Shown one piece after another: positions 45,273 through 54,015 of a stretch of 64,000 nt of DNA. The stretch is from Paenibacillus koleovorans NBRC 103111 (GTDB taxonomy: Bacteria; Bacillota; Bacilli; Paenibacillales; NBRC-103111): assembly GCF_004000845.1 (NCBI RefSeq), contig NZ_BIMA01000018.1, forward strand, positions 22,388 to 86,387. Direction: 5' to 3'. The notes below the pieces were generated by a model, which worked only from the letters and a program-made list of their open reading frames with translations, was not told the origin of the DNA and ran no database searches. How positions within the stretch are numbered: position 1 is the first letter of the stretch; each line of letters starts with the position of its first letter. A program made the translations under genes and the position numbers.

Positions 45273-46439
45273 TTGGTTGACTTGCAATTCGATGCCATCG
45301 ACAAGGTTATTAAGAATGCCATAGGAGTCATGGAGTCTAGCAAATATCAAATTTTCGAAATTTGCGAAAGCGCCCGCTCCGAATGGGAGGCTCTGAACAA
45401 GGAACTGCAGCAGGTGAAAGACGATGCCACCTTGACGATCGAGCAGGTCGACCGGCTTGAACTGGAATACAAACGAGCTAGAATTCGGCTTACGGAAGTA
45501 AGCCGAGACTTTCACCGTTTCAAGGAAGAGGACATCCGAGTCGCCTATGAGGCCGCCACCCAGTTGCAGCTGCAGTTGACAATCGCGCGCGAGAAGGAGC
45601 ATCAGCTTCGAGCCCGGCGGGACGAGCTTCAGAAGCGAATCAAGAACTTGGACAAGACGATCGAGCGGGCGGAAGCGTTGGTCATGCAGATGAACGTCGT
45701 GCTCGAGTATTTGTCCGGCGACCTCAATCAAGTGACGCGCATTCTCGAATCGGCGAAGAACCGGCAGCAGATGGGGCTTAAGATTATCGTCGCTCAGGAA
45801 GAAGAGCGCAAGCGGATCGCGCGCGAAATTCACGACGGTCCGGCGCAGGCGATGGCCAACATTGTGCTGCGTTCCGAAATTGCGGAGCGGATGCTGGCCC
45901 GGAACGAGTACGTGGCGGTCAAGGAAGAGCTATCCGACTTGAAGGCGCAAGTACGCTCAGGGCTGGAGGAAGTGCGCAAAATTATTTTCAATCTGCGGCC
46001 GATGGCGTTGGATGATCTGGGGCTGGTCCCGACCCTGCGCAAGTACATACAGGATTTCGAGGACCGCACGCGTATCCGGATGAAATTCGAAGTGGTCGGG
46101 TTGGAGTCGCGTCTCCCTTCCGCCATGGAGGTTGCGGTGTTCCGGCTCGTGCAGGAAGCGCTCTCTAATGTTCTGAAGCACGCCAAAGCCAGTTATGTGT
46201 TCGTGGAAGTAACGTTCCAGAAGCAAATGGTGAAGCTGGTCATCCAGGATAATGGAGTCGGCTTTAACCTCGAGCGGCTGGAGCTTCAAATCAATAAAGG
46301 CAATTCGCATTTCGGCATCATCGGGATGCGGGAGCGGGTGGAGCTGCTAGAAGGCCGGATGGATCTGGAAACCGCTATCAACGCAGGAACGAAGATCGTC
46401 ATGCTAATTCCTATAAGTGGAGAGATTAGGGAGGATTGA
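45273..46439 (+). CDS. degS: Sensor histidine kinase DegS
   Basis: DegS is a cytoplasmic kinase/phosphatase for DegU. The 388-residue protein has no membrane segment; residues 1-165 are a long coiled coil. The HisKA_3 domain has the phosphorylated His187 in ERKRIAREIHDGPAQAMANI, and the C-terminal ATPase domain shows EALSNVLKHAKASYVFVEV (N box), IQDNGVGFNLE (G1) and GIIGMRERVELLEG. Start TTG 45273 follows AAGGGG. The 118-base gap before it contains TATGAT/TATATA stretches but no clear -35 box. degU begins five bases after its stop. Confidence 0.93.
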   Translation: MVDLQFDAIDKVIKNAIGVMESSKYQIFEICESARSEWEALNKELQQVKDDATLTIEQVDRLELEYKRARIRLTEVSRDFHRFKEEDIRVAYEAATQLQLQLTIAREKEHQLRARRDELQKRIKNLDKTIERAEALVMQMNVVLEYLSGDLNQVTRILESAKNRQQMGLKIIVAQEEERKRIAREIHDGPAQAMANIVLRSEIAERMLARNEYVAVKEELSDLKAQVRSGLEEVRKIIFNLRPMALDDLGLVPTLRKYIQDFEDRTRIRMKFEVVGLESRLPSAMEVAVFRLVQEALSNVLKHAKASYVFVEVTFQKQMVKLVIQDNGVGFNLERLELQINKGNSHFGIIGMRERVELLEGRMDLETAINAGTKIVMLIPISGEIRED

Positions 46440-46443
46440 AGAT

Positions 46444-47157
46444 ATGGAAGCGAGTCGCACAGTCAATATTGTCATCGCGGACGACCATCAGCTGCTGAGG
46501 GAAGGCGTTAAGCGGATTTTGAACATGGAAGTCGATTTCGAGGTCATCGGGGAGTGCGGAGACGGCATTCAAGTCGTTGAACTGGCGAACGAGCTGCGGC
46601 CGGATGTGGTCCTCATGGATATCAACATGCCGATCGAGAACGGGGTTGTAGCGACCGAGCGGTTGAAGCAATTTTTCCCGGAGATCAAAGTCATCATTCT
46701 GTCCATCCATGACGACGAAAGCTACGTGTTCGAGACGCTTCGCAAAGGGGCATCCGGATACTTGCTGAAGGACATGGAAGCCGAGTCGCTGATCAACGCC
46801 ATTCGCTCCGTGGTGGCAGGCCATGCGTACATTCACCCGAAAGTAACAGGCAAGCTGATCAACCAGCTGCGTCGGATGACGTACCTCGACCCGAATGGGA
46901 TCGGCGGTGGAGATCATTCCGCTCGAGAAGCGGGAGTCAAGTACATCCACCAAGCGAACAGCCCGCTTACGCGTCGGGAAGCCGAAGTGCTTCGTCTGCT
47001 GGCGGAAGGGAAGAGCAACAAGTCGATCGGGGAAATCCTCTTCATCAGCGAGAAAACGGTGAAAAACCACGTCAGCTCGATTCTGCAAAAGATGGAAGTC
47101 GAAGATCGGACGCAAGCGGTTATTATCGCCATCAAGAACGGTTGGGTAACCTTGTAA
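46444..47157 (+). CDS. degU: Response regulator DegU
   Basis: DegU, when phosphorylated by DegS, controls exoenzymes, competence and motility genes. The 237-residue protein has an N-terminal receiver domain with IADDHQLLREGVKRIL and the phosphoacceptor Asp59 in VVLMDINMP, and a C-terminal LuxR-type helix-turn-helix with LTRREAEVLRLLAEGKSNKS and ISEKTVKNHVSSILQKM. ATG 46444 lies behind AGGGAGGATTGAAG; an upstream start at 46417 would overlap degS. Confidence 0.95.
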   Translation: MEASRTVNIVIADDHQLLREGVKRILNMEVDFEVIGECGDGIQVVELANELRPDVVLMDINMPIENGVVATERLKQFFPEIKVIILSIHDDESYVFETLRKGASGYLLKDMEAESLINAIRSVVAGHAYIHPKVTGKLINQLRRMTYLDPNGIGGGDHSAREAGVKYIHQANSPLTRREAEVLRLLAEGKSNKSIGEILFISEKTVKNHVSSILQKMEVEDRTQAVIIAIKNGWVTL

Positions 47158-47245
47158 GACCATTCGAATAAATCCGGACTTGGACCGGCATAGCAGGAAC
47201 CATAGACAGCGTAGCGGCATATACTGGAGCAAGGGAGGTGCCGCT

Positions 47246-47650
47246 ATGTTAGTCGGATTGCTTTTGATTCTCGGAAGCTATGGATCCGCTATCGCTTTGG
47301 TCCATTTTTGTCATTCGGTGTTTCGGTGGAATCGCAAAAAGCCCCTGACTTATCTGCTCATCACGAAAAACAACGGGCTGCATATGGAATGGTACTTGCG
47401 GTCCTTATTGCTGTTCTCCTGGTTCAAGGGGCGCAAGGTGAATGTGCTGCTGCTCGACGAGGGGTCGACGGACGACACGGTTGCGATTGCCTCCCGCTTG
47501 GCGGCCGACCGGCCGAATGAAATGCAAGTGATGAAGCTCGAGGATTCGGCGCTGCTGGACGACATCATCGCGTGTTATGAGCATGAAGAAGTGGTGCTGG
47601 TGCGACTAAGCAATGAGCCGGAAATGCAGAAGCTACCGATAGCCCAATAA
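47246..47650 (+). CDS. Small membrane protein with a partial GT-A (family 2-like) glycosyltransferase fold
   Basis: A 134-residue protein starting at ATG 47246 behind GGGAGGTG. Residues 1-20 form a membrane helix (MLVGLLLILGSYGSAIALVH). Residues about 37-110 resemble the N-terminal half of family-2 glycosyltransferases: TYLLITKNNGLHMEWYLRSL followed by VLLLDEGSTDDT, which is the D-x-S-x-D-x-T motif. There is no second half with a DxD and acceptor site, so it is unlikely to be a full enzyme. It lies between degU and comFA. Not a simple truncation by frameshift: the stop is followed by no matching continuation. Confidence 0.6.
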   Translation: MLVGLLLILGSYGSAIALVHFCHSVFRWNRKKPLTYLLITKNNGLHMEWYLRSLLLFSWFKGRKVNVLLLDEGSTDDTVAIASRLAADRPNEMQVMKLEDSALLDDIIACYEHEEVVLVRLSNEPEMQKLPIAQ

Positions 47651-47720
47651 GTAATCGCTTTCACCCTCGATGATACATTTCGGACCGGTAGGTATAGAGA
47701 GATTCAGGTAGGAGGATGGA

Positions 47721-50156
47721 ATGAAGGTTGTGTTGTATGGTTTGCTGGGGCGCCCGAGGGCACAATGGGAAATCAGTCTGGACATCCGTGTTGATTGCAC
47801 ATTCTGGTTCGAGCAGTATGGCGGAGCCGTTTCCGTCCTGGTGCTGGAGCCTGCAATGTCGCTGGGACAAGCCTTGGCGTTGAAGGAAGGATTGAACAGG
47901 AGCGAGGTTGGGGGAATAGAAGCAGAGAGTGTGTTGCAAATGGCGCGTGAGCTGGGGCGGGAGGCTGGCGTGCCGGGACGGGTGCTGGCGGCTTGGCGGT
48001 TGGATAGGGTTGAGTATGGGAGTTATTTGCAGAAGCGCTATGCTGCGCCGGAGCTGAGCTTGGCGAAGCTCGAGCGGTTGGAGGCCGAGCTGCGAGGCCG
48101 CTCGTTGACCCGCGAGGAACTAGCGGGTCTGGTTGAGGGTGCGGGCCTGGAGCCGTCGCTGGCGGCGGACTGGCCCTCGTATGTGCAGGCCGCGTATTTG
48201 CGCGGCACGGTGGGGTTGGTGGCCGGGCTCGAGTGCGTGGGGCGAGAGTCCGGGTGGGGTTGGGCCGCGCGCCTGCTCCGGCTGCTGCCGCCCTGGGGGC
48301 GGGAGGCGGTTGGCGCGGCTGCGGGGCGCGGGGTACGGCAGGCGAAGCGGCTGCATGGGCTCGGCGGCCGGAAACGCCGGCACGAGGCAAGCAGCCGCGG
48401 GAGCGTGTTGAGCATCGTGCGGCTGCTGCCCGGGCTGAATAGACGGAAGAGCGGGCACGAGGCAAGTAGTCGCTGGGGTGGATTGGGCCTCGTGTGGCGG
48501 TTGCTCGGGTTGAAGAGCAGGAAGCGTGGGTACGCGCCAGGCAGCCGCGTGAGCGACGGCAAGCCTCCCGTGCGCGAGCTCCGCGGCCTGCGCTGCCGCC
48601 GCTGCGGCAGCGGGGCGTCGCGGCTGCACGCGACGGAGTGCCCGCACTGCGGCGGCCCGTGCGCCTACTGCGAGGCGTGCCTCGCCCTGGGACGGCAGCG
48701 CGAGTGCTCGCTGCTCGTCCGCGGGCTCGGCCCGCTGCAGCCCTCGCGCCCGCCGGGCGGGCCATCCGCCCCCACCCTCGCCGACGACGCAGAGCGTCGT
48801 CTCGGCAAGTGGGGGCTCAGCCCCGCCCAGCGGGCGGCCGTGCAGGAGGCGCTCGCGTTCCACGCGTTCGCTGCGCCTCCACACCCAGCCCCCGGCCGTG
48901 CGCACCCCGCTGCGGCCGAAGGGCGGTCGATCGCGGCGCAGTCGACGCCGATCGTCCAGCAGCTCGTGCGTTCCGGTGCGTCCGCACGAGTAGGGGGCAG
49001 CGGTTCGCACAAGCCGTGGCCCATGTTGCCCGTCAGCAGACGGCTACGGGGGTTCATCGACATACGTAACCGCAGACACGAAATGCCGGCGACCTTCCAT
49101 GCCTCGACCGTCAAAGGAGCTTATCATGGACCTTCCGCTCCCCAGCAGCCCCGATCCTTCCTGATCTGGGCCGTCACCGGCGCGGGCAAGACGGAGATGA
49201 TCTTCCCGCTCATCGAAGCCGAGCTCGCCCGCGGCGGAGCAGTTCTCATCGCCACGCCGCGGCGCGACGTAGTCCTCGAGCTCCGTCCGCGCATCGAACG
49301 GGCGTTCCCCGAGCGGTCGGTCGTTACGCTCTATGGGGGCAGCGAGGACCGATGGAAGCGCGGCGACATTACCTTGGCGACTACGCATCAGCTCATGCGG
49401 TTCCACCAAGCGTTTGACCTGATCATTATCGATGAACTCGACGCATTTCCTTACCATAACAATCCCGAACTGCAGTTTGCCGCCGCTCAAGTGTGCAAGC
49501 CGCAAGGCCTATACATACTGCTGTCGGCCACCCCGCCCGCGCAGCTGCAGCGCGAGGTCCGGAGGAAGCGGCTCGCCCATGTTCGCGTACCGGTGAGGTT
49601 TCATCGACACCCGCTGCCGATTCCGAAGCTGCTCCGATGCAAACGCAACCAGCCCCTATCCAGCGCTTCCATCCAGGCGATCGAACGATCTTTAGCCCGA
49701 GGCGCTCAGCTATTCGTGTTCGTCCCGAAAATCAAGGAAGTCGACACCATCGTTCTGCAACTCCGCAAACGGCTCGCCAAGCACGCGATCCCGATCGAGG
49801 GCACTTCCTCTCAAGACCCTGAGCGAACCGGGAAAGTCAGCGACTTCCGTGCCGGGCGTATCCGCATCCTGGTGACGACCACCATTCTGGAACGCGGCGT
49901 AACGGTTCCGAAGACCGACGTATTTATCCTGCAAGCCGATTCCCGCCTGTTCGACGAAGCTTCGCTCGTGCAGATGGCTGGGCGGGCCGGTCGCTCCAAG
50001 GACGATCCGTATGGTTTTGTATACTTTATCGCTCCGGACAAAACAAACGCCCAAGCAGGCGCCATTCGCCAAATCCGCCAGATGAACAAGCTCGCCCGCG
50101 AGAAAGGCTACCTACTTCCCGAAAGGAGGACGCGCGCAAGCGCCTATGACGCATAA
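47721..50156 (+). CDS. comFA: Competence protein ComFA, DEAD-type DNA translocase, greatly enlarged
   Basis: ComFA is a membrane-associated ATPase that helps pull single-stranded DNA into the cell in transformation. The C-terminal 350 residues are a clear helicase: Walker A WAVTGAGKTEMIFPLIEAEL, IIIDELDAF (Walker B), LSATPP, and motif VI QMAGRAGRSKDDPYG. A zinc-binding segment, CRRCGS to CPHCGGPCAYCEACL, stands about residues 290-320. The 811-residue length is nearly twice the usual. Residues about 195-280 hold three imperfect repeats (RLHGLGGRKRRHEASSR; PGLNRRKSGHEASSR; LGLKSRKRGYAPGSR), and a Pro/Ala/Gly-rich stretch of about 110 residues is inserted between zinc finger and Walker A. The DNA from 48100 to 49000 is extremely GC-rich. 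ATG 47721 follows GTAGGAGGATGGA. Confidence 0.85.
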   Translation: MKVVLYGLLGRPRAQWEISLDIRVDCTFWFEQYGGAVSVLVLEPAMSLGQALALKEGLNRSEVGGIEAESVLQMARELGREAGVPGRVLAAWRLDRVEYGSYLQKRYAAPELSLAKLERLEAELRGRSLTREELAGLVEGAGLEPSLAADWPSYVQAAYLRGTVGLVAGLECVGRESGWGWAARLLRLLPPWGREAVGAAAGRGVRQAKRLHGLGGRKRRHEASSRGSVLSIVRLLPGLNRRKSGHEASSRWGGLGLVWRLLGLKSRKRGYAPGSRVSDGKPPVRELRGLRCRRCGSGASRLHATECPHCGGPCAYCEACLALGRQRECSLLVRGLGPLQPSRPPGGPSAPTLADDAERRLGKWGLSPAQRAAVQEALAFHAFAAPPHPAPGRAHPAAAEGRSIAAQSTPIVQQLVRSGASARVGGSGSHKPWPMLPVSRRLRGFIDIRNRRHEMPATFHASTVKGAYHGPSAPQQPRSFLIWAVTGAGKTEMIFPLIEAELARGGAVLIATPRRDVVLELRPRIERAFPERSVVTLYGGSEDRWKRGDITLATTHQLMRFHQAFDLIIIDELDAFPYHNNPELQFAAAQVCKPQGLYILLSATPPAQLQREVRRKRLAHVRVPVRFHRHPLPIPKLLRCKRNQPLSSASIQAIERSLARGAQLFVFVPKIKEVDTIVLQLRKRLAKHAIPIEGTSSQDPERTGKVSDFRAGRIRILVTTTILERGVTVPKTDVFILQADSRLFDEASLVQMAGRAGRSKDDPYGFVYFIAPDKTNAQAGAIRQIRQMNKLAREKGYLLPERRTRASAYDA

Positions 50157-50955
50157 GCTATTGCAATGGACTCGCCATTTTCGCCTAAACCTGGAATCCT
50201 TGCTACACCCAGCCGCCAACAAATGCGCTTACTGTGAACGAAGCACCAAACGGCGGCCAACGCCAGCTCACTTGCGCCCGAATCATCCTTCGCACCTACA
50301 GCAGCTTGCACCACCTCAGCTTTCCGCCTTATGCGACCGCTGCCAAGAGCAAGTCGAGTGGATTCTGCCCCCGGTGCAATGCCAAACCTGCGGACGCGCC
50401 GACCCTTGCGAGGACTGCGGGAAGCGCCAACACACCTATTTTGCCCACAGTCGGAGCTCGGTTCGTTACACGGCTGCACTCAAGCCATGGCTCGCTCGGT
50501 TCAAATACCGCGGAGACGAACGGCTGCAAACCCTTTTCGCCGATATGCTTGAACTAACCTTCTCGCAGCATTACAGCAATCTGTCCGTCGACCTCATCAC
50601 CTATGTGCCGATCAGCCAAGAGCGTCACGAGGAACGCGGGTTCAATCAAGCCCAGCTTCTAGCGGAAGAGCTCGGCCGCCGTCTGGCTATTCCGGTAGAG
50701 CCGATGCTCATCCGCACCCGTCACACCGCCAAACAGAGCTACAAAAACCGTTCAGCCCGCATCGAAGATATGAAACAAGCGTTTGCCATCCACCCGGATA
50801 CCCAAAAACAGTTATTAACATTCAGGGACTTTAGGCCGATAAATATAGTAATCATCGATGACGTATATACGACAGGCAGTACGCTCAATCAGTGCGCCAG
50901 GATCATCGGGCGGCATGTGCCGGGCCGGATCTACGGGTTGACCTGGGCCAGATAG
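50146..50955 (+). CDS. comFC: Competence protein ComFC, phosphoribosyltransferase-like
   Basis: ComFC acts with ComFA in DNA uptake; it has a phosphoribosyltransferase fold. The 269-residue protein has an N-terminal zinc-ribbon-like region (CAYC, CDRCQ, CQTCGRADPCEDCG) and the C-terminal PRPP motif VIIDDVYTTGSTLNQCA. VPISQERHEERGFNQAQLLA and RTRHTAKQSYKNRSAR are also typical. The start ATG overlaps the last 11 bases of comFA. comFB is absent between the two. Confidence 0.9.
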   Translation: MTHKLLQWTRHFRLNLESLLHPAANKCAYCERSTKRRPTPAHLRPNHPSHLQQLAPPQLSALCDRCQEQVEWILPPVQCQTCGRADPCEDCGKRQHTYFAHSRSSVRYTAALKPWLARFKYRGDERLQTLFADMLELTFSQHYSNLSVDLITYVPISQERHEERGFNQAQLLAEELGRRLAIPVEPMLIRTRHTAKQSYKNRSARIEDMKQAFAIHPDTQKQLLTFRDFRPINIVIIDDVYTTGSTLNQCARIIGRHVPGRIYGLTWAR

Positions 50956-51012
50956 AGTCAACCATGCCGACAACGGCTAAGCCTACTACCATTTTGAAGG
51001 GGTGCCATTCTT

Positions 51013-51438
51013 ATGGCTATGAATTTAGATAATTGTCCACAATGCGGCAAGCTCTACGTCAAAAACAGCTACAATGCCTGTCCAGCCTGCCTCCGAGCGG
51101 TAGAAGACCAGTATCAGGCGTGCGTCCAGTTTTTGCGGAGAAATCGCACGAGCAGTATTTACGAGTTGAGCGAAGCTACGGGCGTAAGCGTCCGGCAAAT
51201 TACGAAGTTTATTCGGGAGGGGCGCATTACGAACCGGGAGGCCCCCAATGTGCAGACGCCGTGCGAGGTGTGCAATGGACCGGTCAAGGACGGGCATATT
51301 TGCGACACGTGCCGGATGAAGCTGAGCCGCGATGTGAATCACTTGAAGGAAGACGTCAAACGGCGCGACGAAGAGCGTCAGAAATTGGGCAATACGTTCC
51401 AGATCAAGGACCGCGGGGATGACAAAAAGCGACTTTAG
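51013..51438 (+). CDS. yvyF: YvyF-like flagellar operon protein
   Basis: A 141-residue protein matching the YvyF (TIGR03826) family that precedes flgM in Bacilli. It has two zinc-finger-like cysteine pairs: CPQCGKLYVKNSYNACPAC at the N-terminus and CEVCNGPVKDGHICDTC at about residues 90-106. A MerR- or MarR-like helix-turn-helix lies between them (IYELSEATGVSVRQITKFIR). Its function is not well defined; a link with FlgM has been proposed. ATG 51013 follows AAGGGGTG; ATG 51019 is close behind. Confidence 0.85.
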   Translation: MAMNLDNCPQCGKLYVKNSYNACPACLRAVEDQYQACVQFLRRNRTSSIYELSEATGVSVRQITKFIREGRITNREAPNVQTPCEVCNGPVKDGHICDTCRMKLSRDVNHLKEDVKRRDEERQKLGNTFQIKDRGDDKKRL

Positions 51439-51491
51439 CGGGTAGGCGGAATCACCAGGAAATTACCACTAAATACCCACGCTGACGCTAT

Positions 51492-51518
51492 TAACATTCC
51501 TGTGCGACCTTCCGATAA
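51492..51518 (+). promoter_or_regulatory. SigD promoter of flgM
   Basis: TAAC (51492-51495), exactly 15 bases, then TCCGATAA (51511-51518), against SigD consensus TAAA and GCCGATAT. It stands about 70 bases before flgM, which is SigD-controlled in B. subtilis. Confidence 0.6.
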
Positions 51519-51588
51519 ATGATGTAACAAGTTGGATCGAATTGATGGGCGGTGCGGGAACGCGGCGGCCAAGCGGGGTGAATGAACG

Positions 51589-51858
51589 ATGAAAATCAAC
51601 GGCATATCGCGCGTAGGGGGCACGAACCCTTATCAGCGCAATCAGGAGACTAGAACCGGAGAGGCTCGTGCCAAGGAACGGCAGAAGGACGAGGTGCGGA
51701 TCTCCACGGAAGCGCAAGAGCTGCTCGAATCCCAGTCGGGGACGGGGGCCGTCTCGCATCGCGAGCGTCTGCAGCAATTGAAGCAGCAAGTGTCCACCGG
51801 CACATACACTGTTGAAGCGGGGCGTCTGGCGGATAAGCTGTGGCCGTTTCTGAAGTAA
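51589..51858 (+). CDS. flgM: Anti-sigma factor FlgM
   Basis: FlgM binds SigD and keeps it inactive until the hook-basal body is complete. The 89-residue product opens MKINGISRVGGTNPYQRNQE, and the C-terminal part has DEVRISTEAQELLES, VSHRERLQQLKQQVSTGTY and AGRLADKLWPFLK, the sigma-binding helices. ATG 51589 sits behind GGGGTGAATGAACG. It starts the late flagellar string flgM-flgN-flgK-flgL. Confidence 0.9.
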   Translation: MKINGISRVGGTNPYQRNQETRTGEARAKERQKDEVRISTEAQELLESQSGTGAVSHRERLQQLKQQVSTGTYTVEAGRLADKLWPFLK

Positions 51859-51882
51859 GTCAGCGAATCGGGAGTGTAGAAG

Positions 51883-52377
51883 ATGGACGATGTATTGAAG
51901 GTGCTCGATCGCTTGATTGAACTGCACGAAGCCTTGCTTACGCTGGGCGGGCAGAAGCGTCCGGTCATTGTGGCCAATCAAGTGACGGAATTGACTCAGA
52001 TTACGCAGCGGGAGAGCAAGCTGGTCAAGGAGATTGGGCTGCTCGAGACCGAGCGGGTCAAGGCCGTTCAAGCTTATTTGGGGAGTAGCGGCATTTTCGC
52101 GACTGCGGCTATGACGATTAGCGATTTTATTCGTTTCGTGCACCGGTTGAGCGACAAGGAGGCTCTTCAGAGCCGCCAGCAGCGCTTGGTAGAGCTGATT
52201 GGGGAGCTTAAGCGCGTGAACGAATTGAACCGCCAATTGCTGGAGCAGTCGCTTTCTTTTGTGAACTACTCGATTGACTTGATGGTCGGACCGGACGAAC
52301 AAGAATCCACCTATCGCCATCCGGAGCAGCAGGATCATGGCGGGTATCAGAGAAGCATGTTTGATCGAAAAGCCTGA
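51883..52377 (+). CDS. flgN: FlgN-like flagellar chaperone
   Basis: FlgN proteins protect FlgK and FlgL before export. The 164-residue product is almost wholly helical, with long heptad stretches (VLKVLDRLIELHEALLTLG; ELKRVNELNRQLLEQSLSFV), and stands between flgM and flgK, the place of yvyG/flgN in B. subtilis. LLEQSLSFVNYSIDLM is the family's C-terminal pattern. ATG 51883 has GGGAGTGTAGAAG ahead. The last 25 residues are polar and variable. Confidence 0.82.
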   Translation: MDDVLKVLDRLIELHEALLTLGGQKRPVIVANQVTELTQITQRESKLVKEIGLLETERVKAVQAYLGSSGIFATAAMTISDFIRFVHRLSDKEALQSRQQRLVELIGELKRVNELNRQLLEQSLSFVNYSIDLMVGPDEQESTYRHPEQQDHGGYQRSMFDRKA

Positions 52378-52419
52378 TCGGCTGCCGGCACATAGGCGAA
52401 CGGAAGGAGCCAGAACCTT

Positions 52420-53955
52420 ATGAGATCGACATTTACCGGGATTGAGATAGCCAAGCGGAGCTTATTCACGCACCAGGCTGCGCTGACGACGACCGGACAC
52501 AATATAGCGAATTCCAATACGAAGGGCTACACGCGGCAGGTGGTCAATTTCTCGGCGTCGCGCCCGCTGGAAGCGATCGGCCTGATGCGGTCGACGATCC
52601 CCGGTCAGAACGGACAAGGGGTCGAGTTTACGAGCATCGAGCGGATCCGGGAGAAGTTTCTCGACGATCAGTTCCTGAACGAGAACAAGTCGCTCGGCCA
52701 ATGGACGATCCGCAGCGACACCTTAGAGAAGCTGGAGAAGATCGTGAACGAGCCTTCCGACACGGGCATCCGGCAGACGATCGAGGGGTTCTGGAACGCT
52801 TGGCAGGAGTTGACCAAGTATCCCGACAGCCGGACGAACCGGGTCCTTGTCAAGGAACGGACGATCGCGCTGACCGACTCCATCAACCATACGGCTGTGC
52901 AGCTGAAGGAATTGCGCAATGACTTGACCAGCAATATCGAAGTGAGAGCACGGCAGATCGACAATATTTTGGGCAACGTAGCGAAGCTCAACAACGAGAT
53001 TTTCCGTGTGGAAGGGTTGGGGAACGACGCCAACGACCTGCGCGACCAACGCGATTTGCTCGTCGACGAGCTGTCCGGCTACATCAACGTGTCCGTCACG
53101 GAGACTGAACAGGGATATACGCTCAACATGGGCTCCACCACTCTCGTAGACGGCAACGAGAAGAGCGTCGACGTGGATCGGGCTTTCCTCGAAAGTGCTT
53201 TCGGCGGCGAGATGAACAGCGGTGAAGTATACGGGATGATTTTTTCCCGCGATCAGTTGGTTACCTCGTACATGGAAGACCTGAACGTGATGGTGCGCGC
53301 GATGGTCCAGGGCGAAGTCGAGATTACGCTGCCTGCCGGGACGATGATTCCGGATGGGGTGACGCTGACCGACAAGGATGGCACAGAGTATACCGGTACC
53401 TTGGCGGCCGATACGAATGTGATCGTGAACGGCTTGAATGGGCTGCATCAGCTCGGCTACACGTTGAACGACACGCCGGGCCAGCCTTATTTTCTGATGA
53501 CGGCCGGGGCGGAAGCGGAGACGCTGAAGATGAATCCGGACATCGTAGAAAATGTGTTCCTGATCGCGGCCTCCAACCGTACGTTCGTGGACGAGAACGG
53601 CGAGACGAAGGTGGTCAAGGGCAGTAATGAAATCGCGCTCCTGATCGCCGGCCTGAAGAACAAGAAGTTCGAGTACCAGGAAGGGCAGACCGGTTCGATC
53701 GACGATTTCTTCCGTTCCATTATCGGGGAGCTCGGGGTTCAGGGCCAGGAAGCCCACCGCCAGCTCATGAACCAGACCGCGCTGGTCGAGCATGTCGAGT
53801 CGAGACGGCAGTCGGTGAGCGGCGTGTCGCTGGACGAAGAGATGTCGAATATGATCAAATACCAGCACGCCTACAATGCAGCCGCCCGAGCGATGACCTC
53901 TTGCGATGAGATTCTGGATAAGGTCATTAACGGAATGGGTGTTGTAGGTCGCTAA
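52420..53955 (+). CDS. flgK: Flagellar hook-associated protein 1 FlgK
   Basis: FlgK forms the first ring of the hook-filament junction. The 511-residue protein has the rod/hook N-terminal signature TTGHNIANSNTKGYTRQVVN (about residues 26-45) and a C-terminal D0 helix with VSGVSLDEEMSNMIKYQHAY and NAAARAMTSCDEILDKVIN. Length is normal. ATG 52420 follows GGAAGGAGC. The next gene, flgL, is 60 bases on. Confidence 0.94.
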   Translation: MRSTFTGIEIAKRSLFTHQAALTTTGHNIANSNTKGYTRQVVNFSASRPLEAIGLMRSTIPGQNGQGVEFTSIERIREKFLDDQFLNENKSLGQWTIRSDTLEKLEKIVNEPSDTGIRQTIEGFWNAWQELTKYPDSRTNRVLVKERTIALTDSINHTAVQLKELRNDLTSNIEVRARQIDNILGNVAKLNNEIFRVEGLGNDANDLRDQRDLLVDELSGYINVSVTETEQGYTLNMGSTTLVDGNEKSVDVDRAFLESAFGGEMNSGEVYGMIFSRDQLVTSYMEDLNVMVRAMVQGEVEITLPAGTMIPDGVTLTDKDGTEYTGTLAADTNVIVNGLNGLHQLGYTLNDTPGQPYFLMTAGAEAETLKMNPDIVENVFLIAASNRTFVDENGETKVVKGSNEIALLIAGLKNKKFEYQEGQTGSIDDFFRSIIGELGVQGQEAHRQLMNQTALVEHVESRRQSVSGVSLDEEMSNMIKYQHAYNAAARAMTSCDEILDKVINGMGVVGR

Positions 53956-54015
53956 GGGTAAGGGTGAACGGGTTCGGCTGAAGGCCGGCCAGGTGCCCCG
54001 AGAGGAGAATGAAGC

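Noticed and set aside
48120..49010. Long minus-strand open frames opposite comFA
   Set aside because: The GC-rich stretch removes stop codons in all frames. The Ala/Arg/Pro-rich products have no domain, and comFA motifs on the + strand explain the region.
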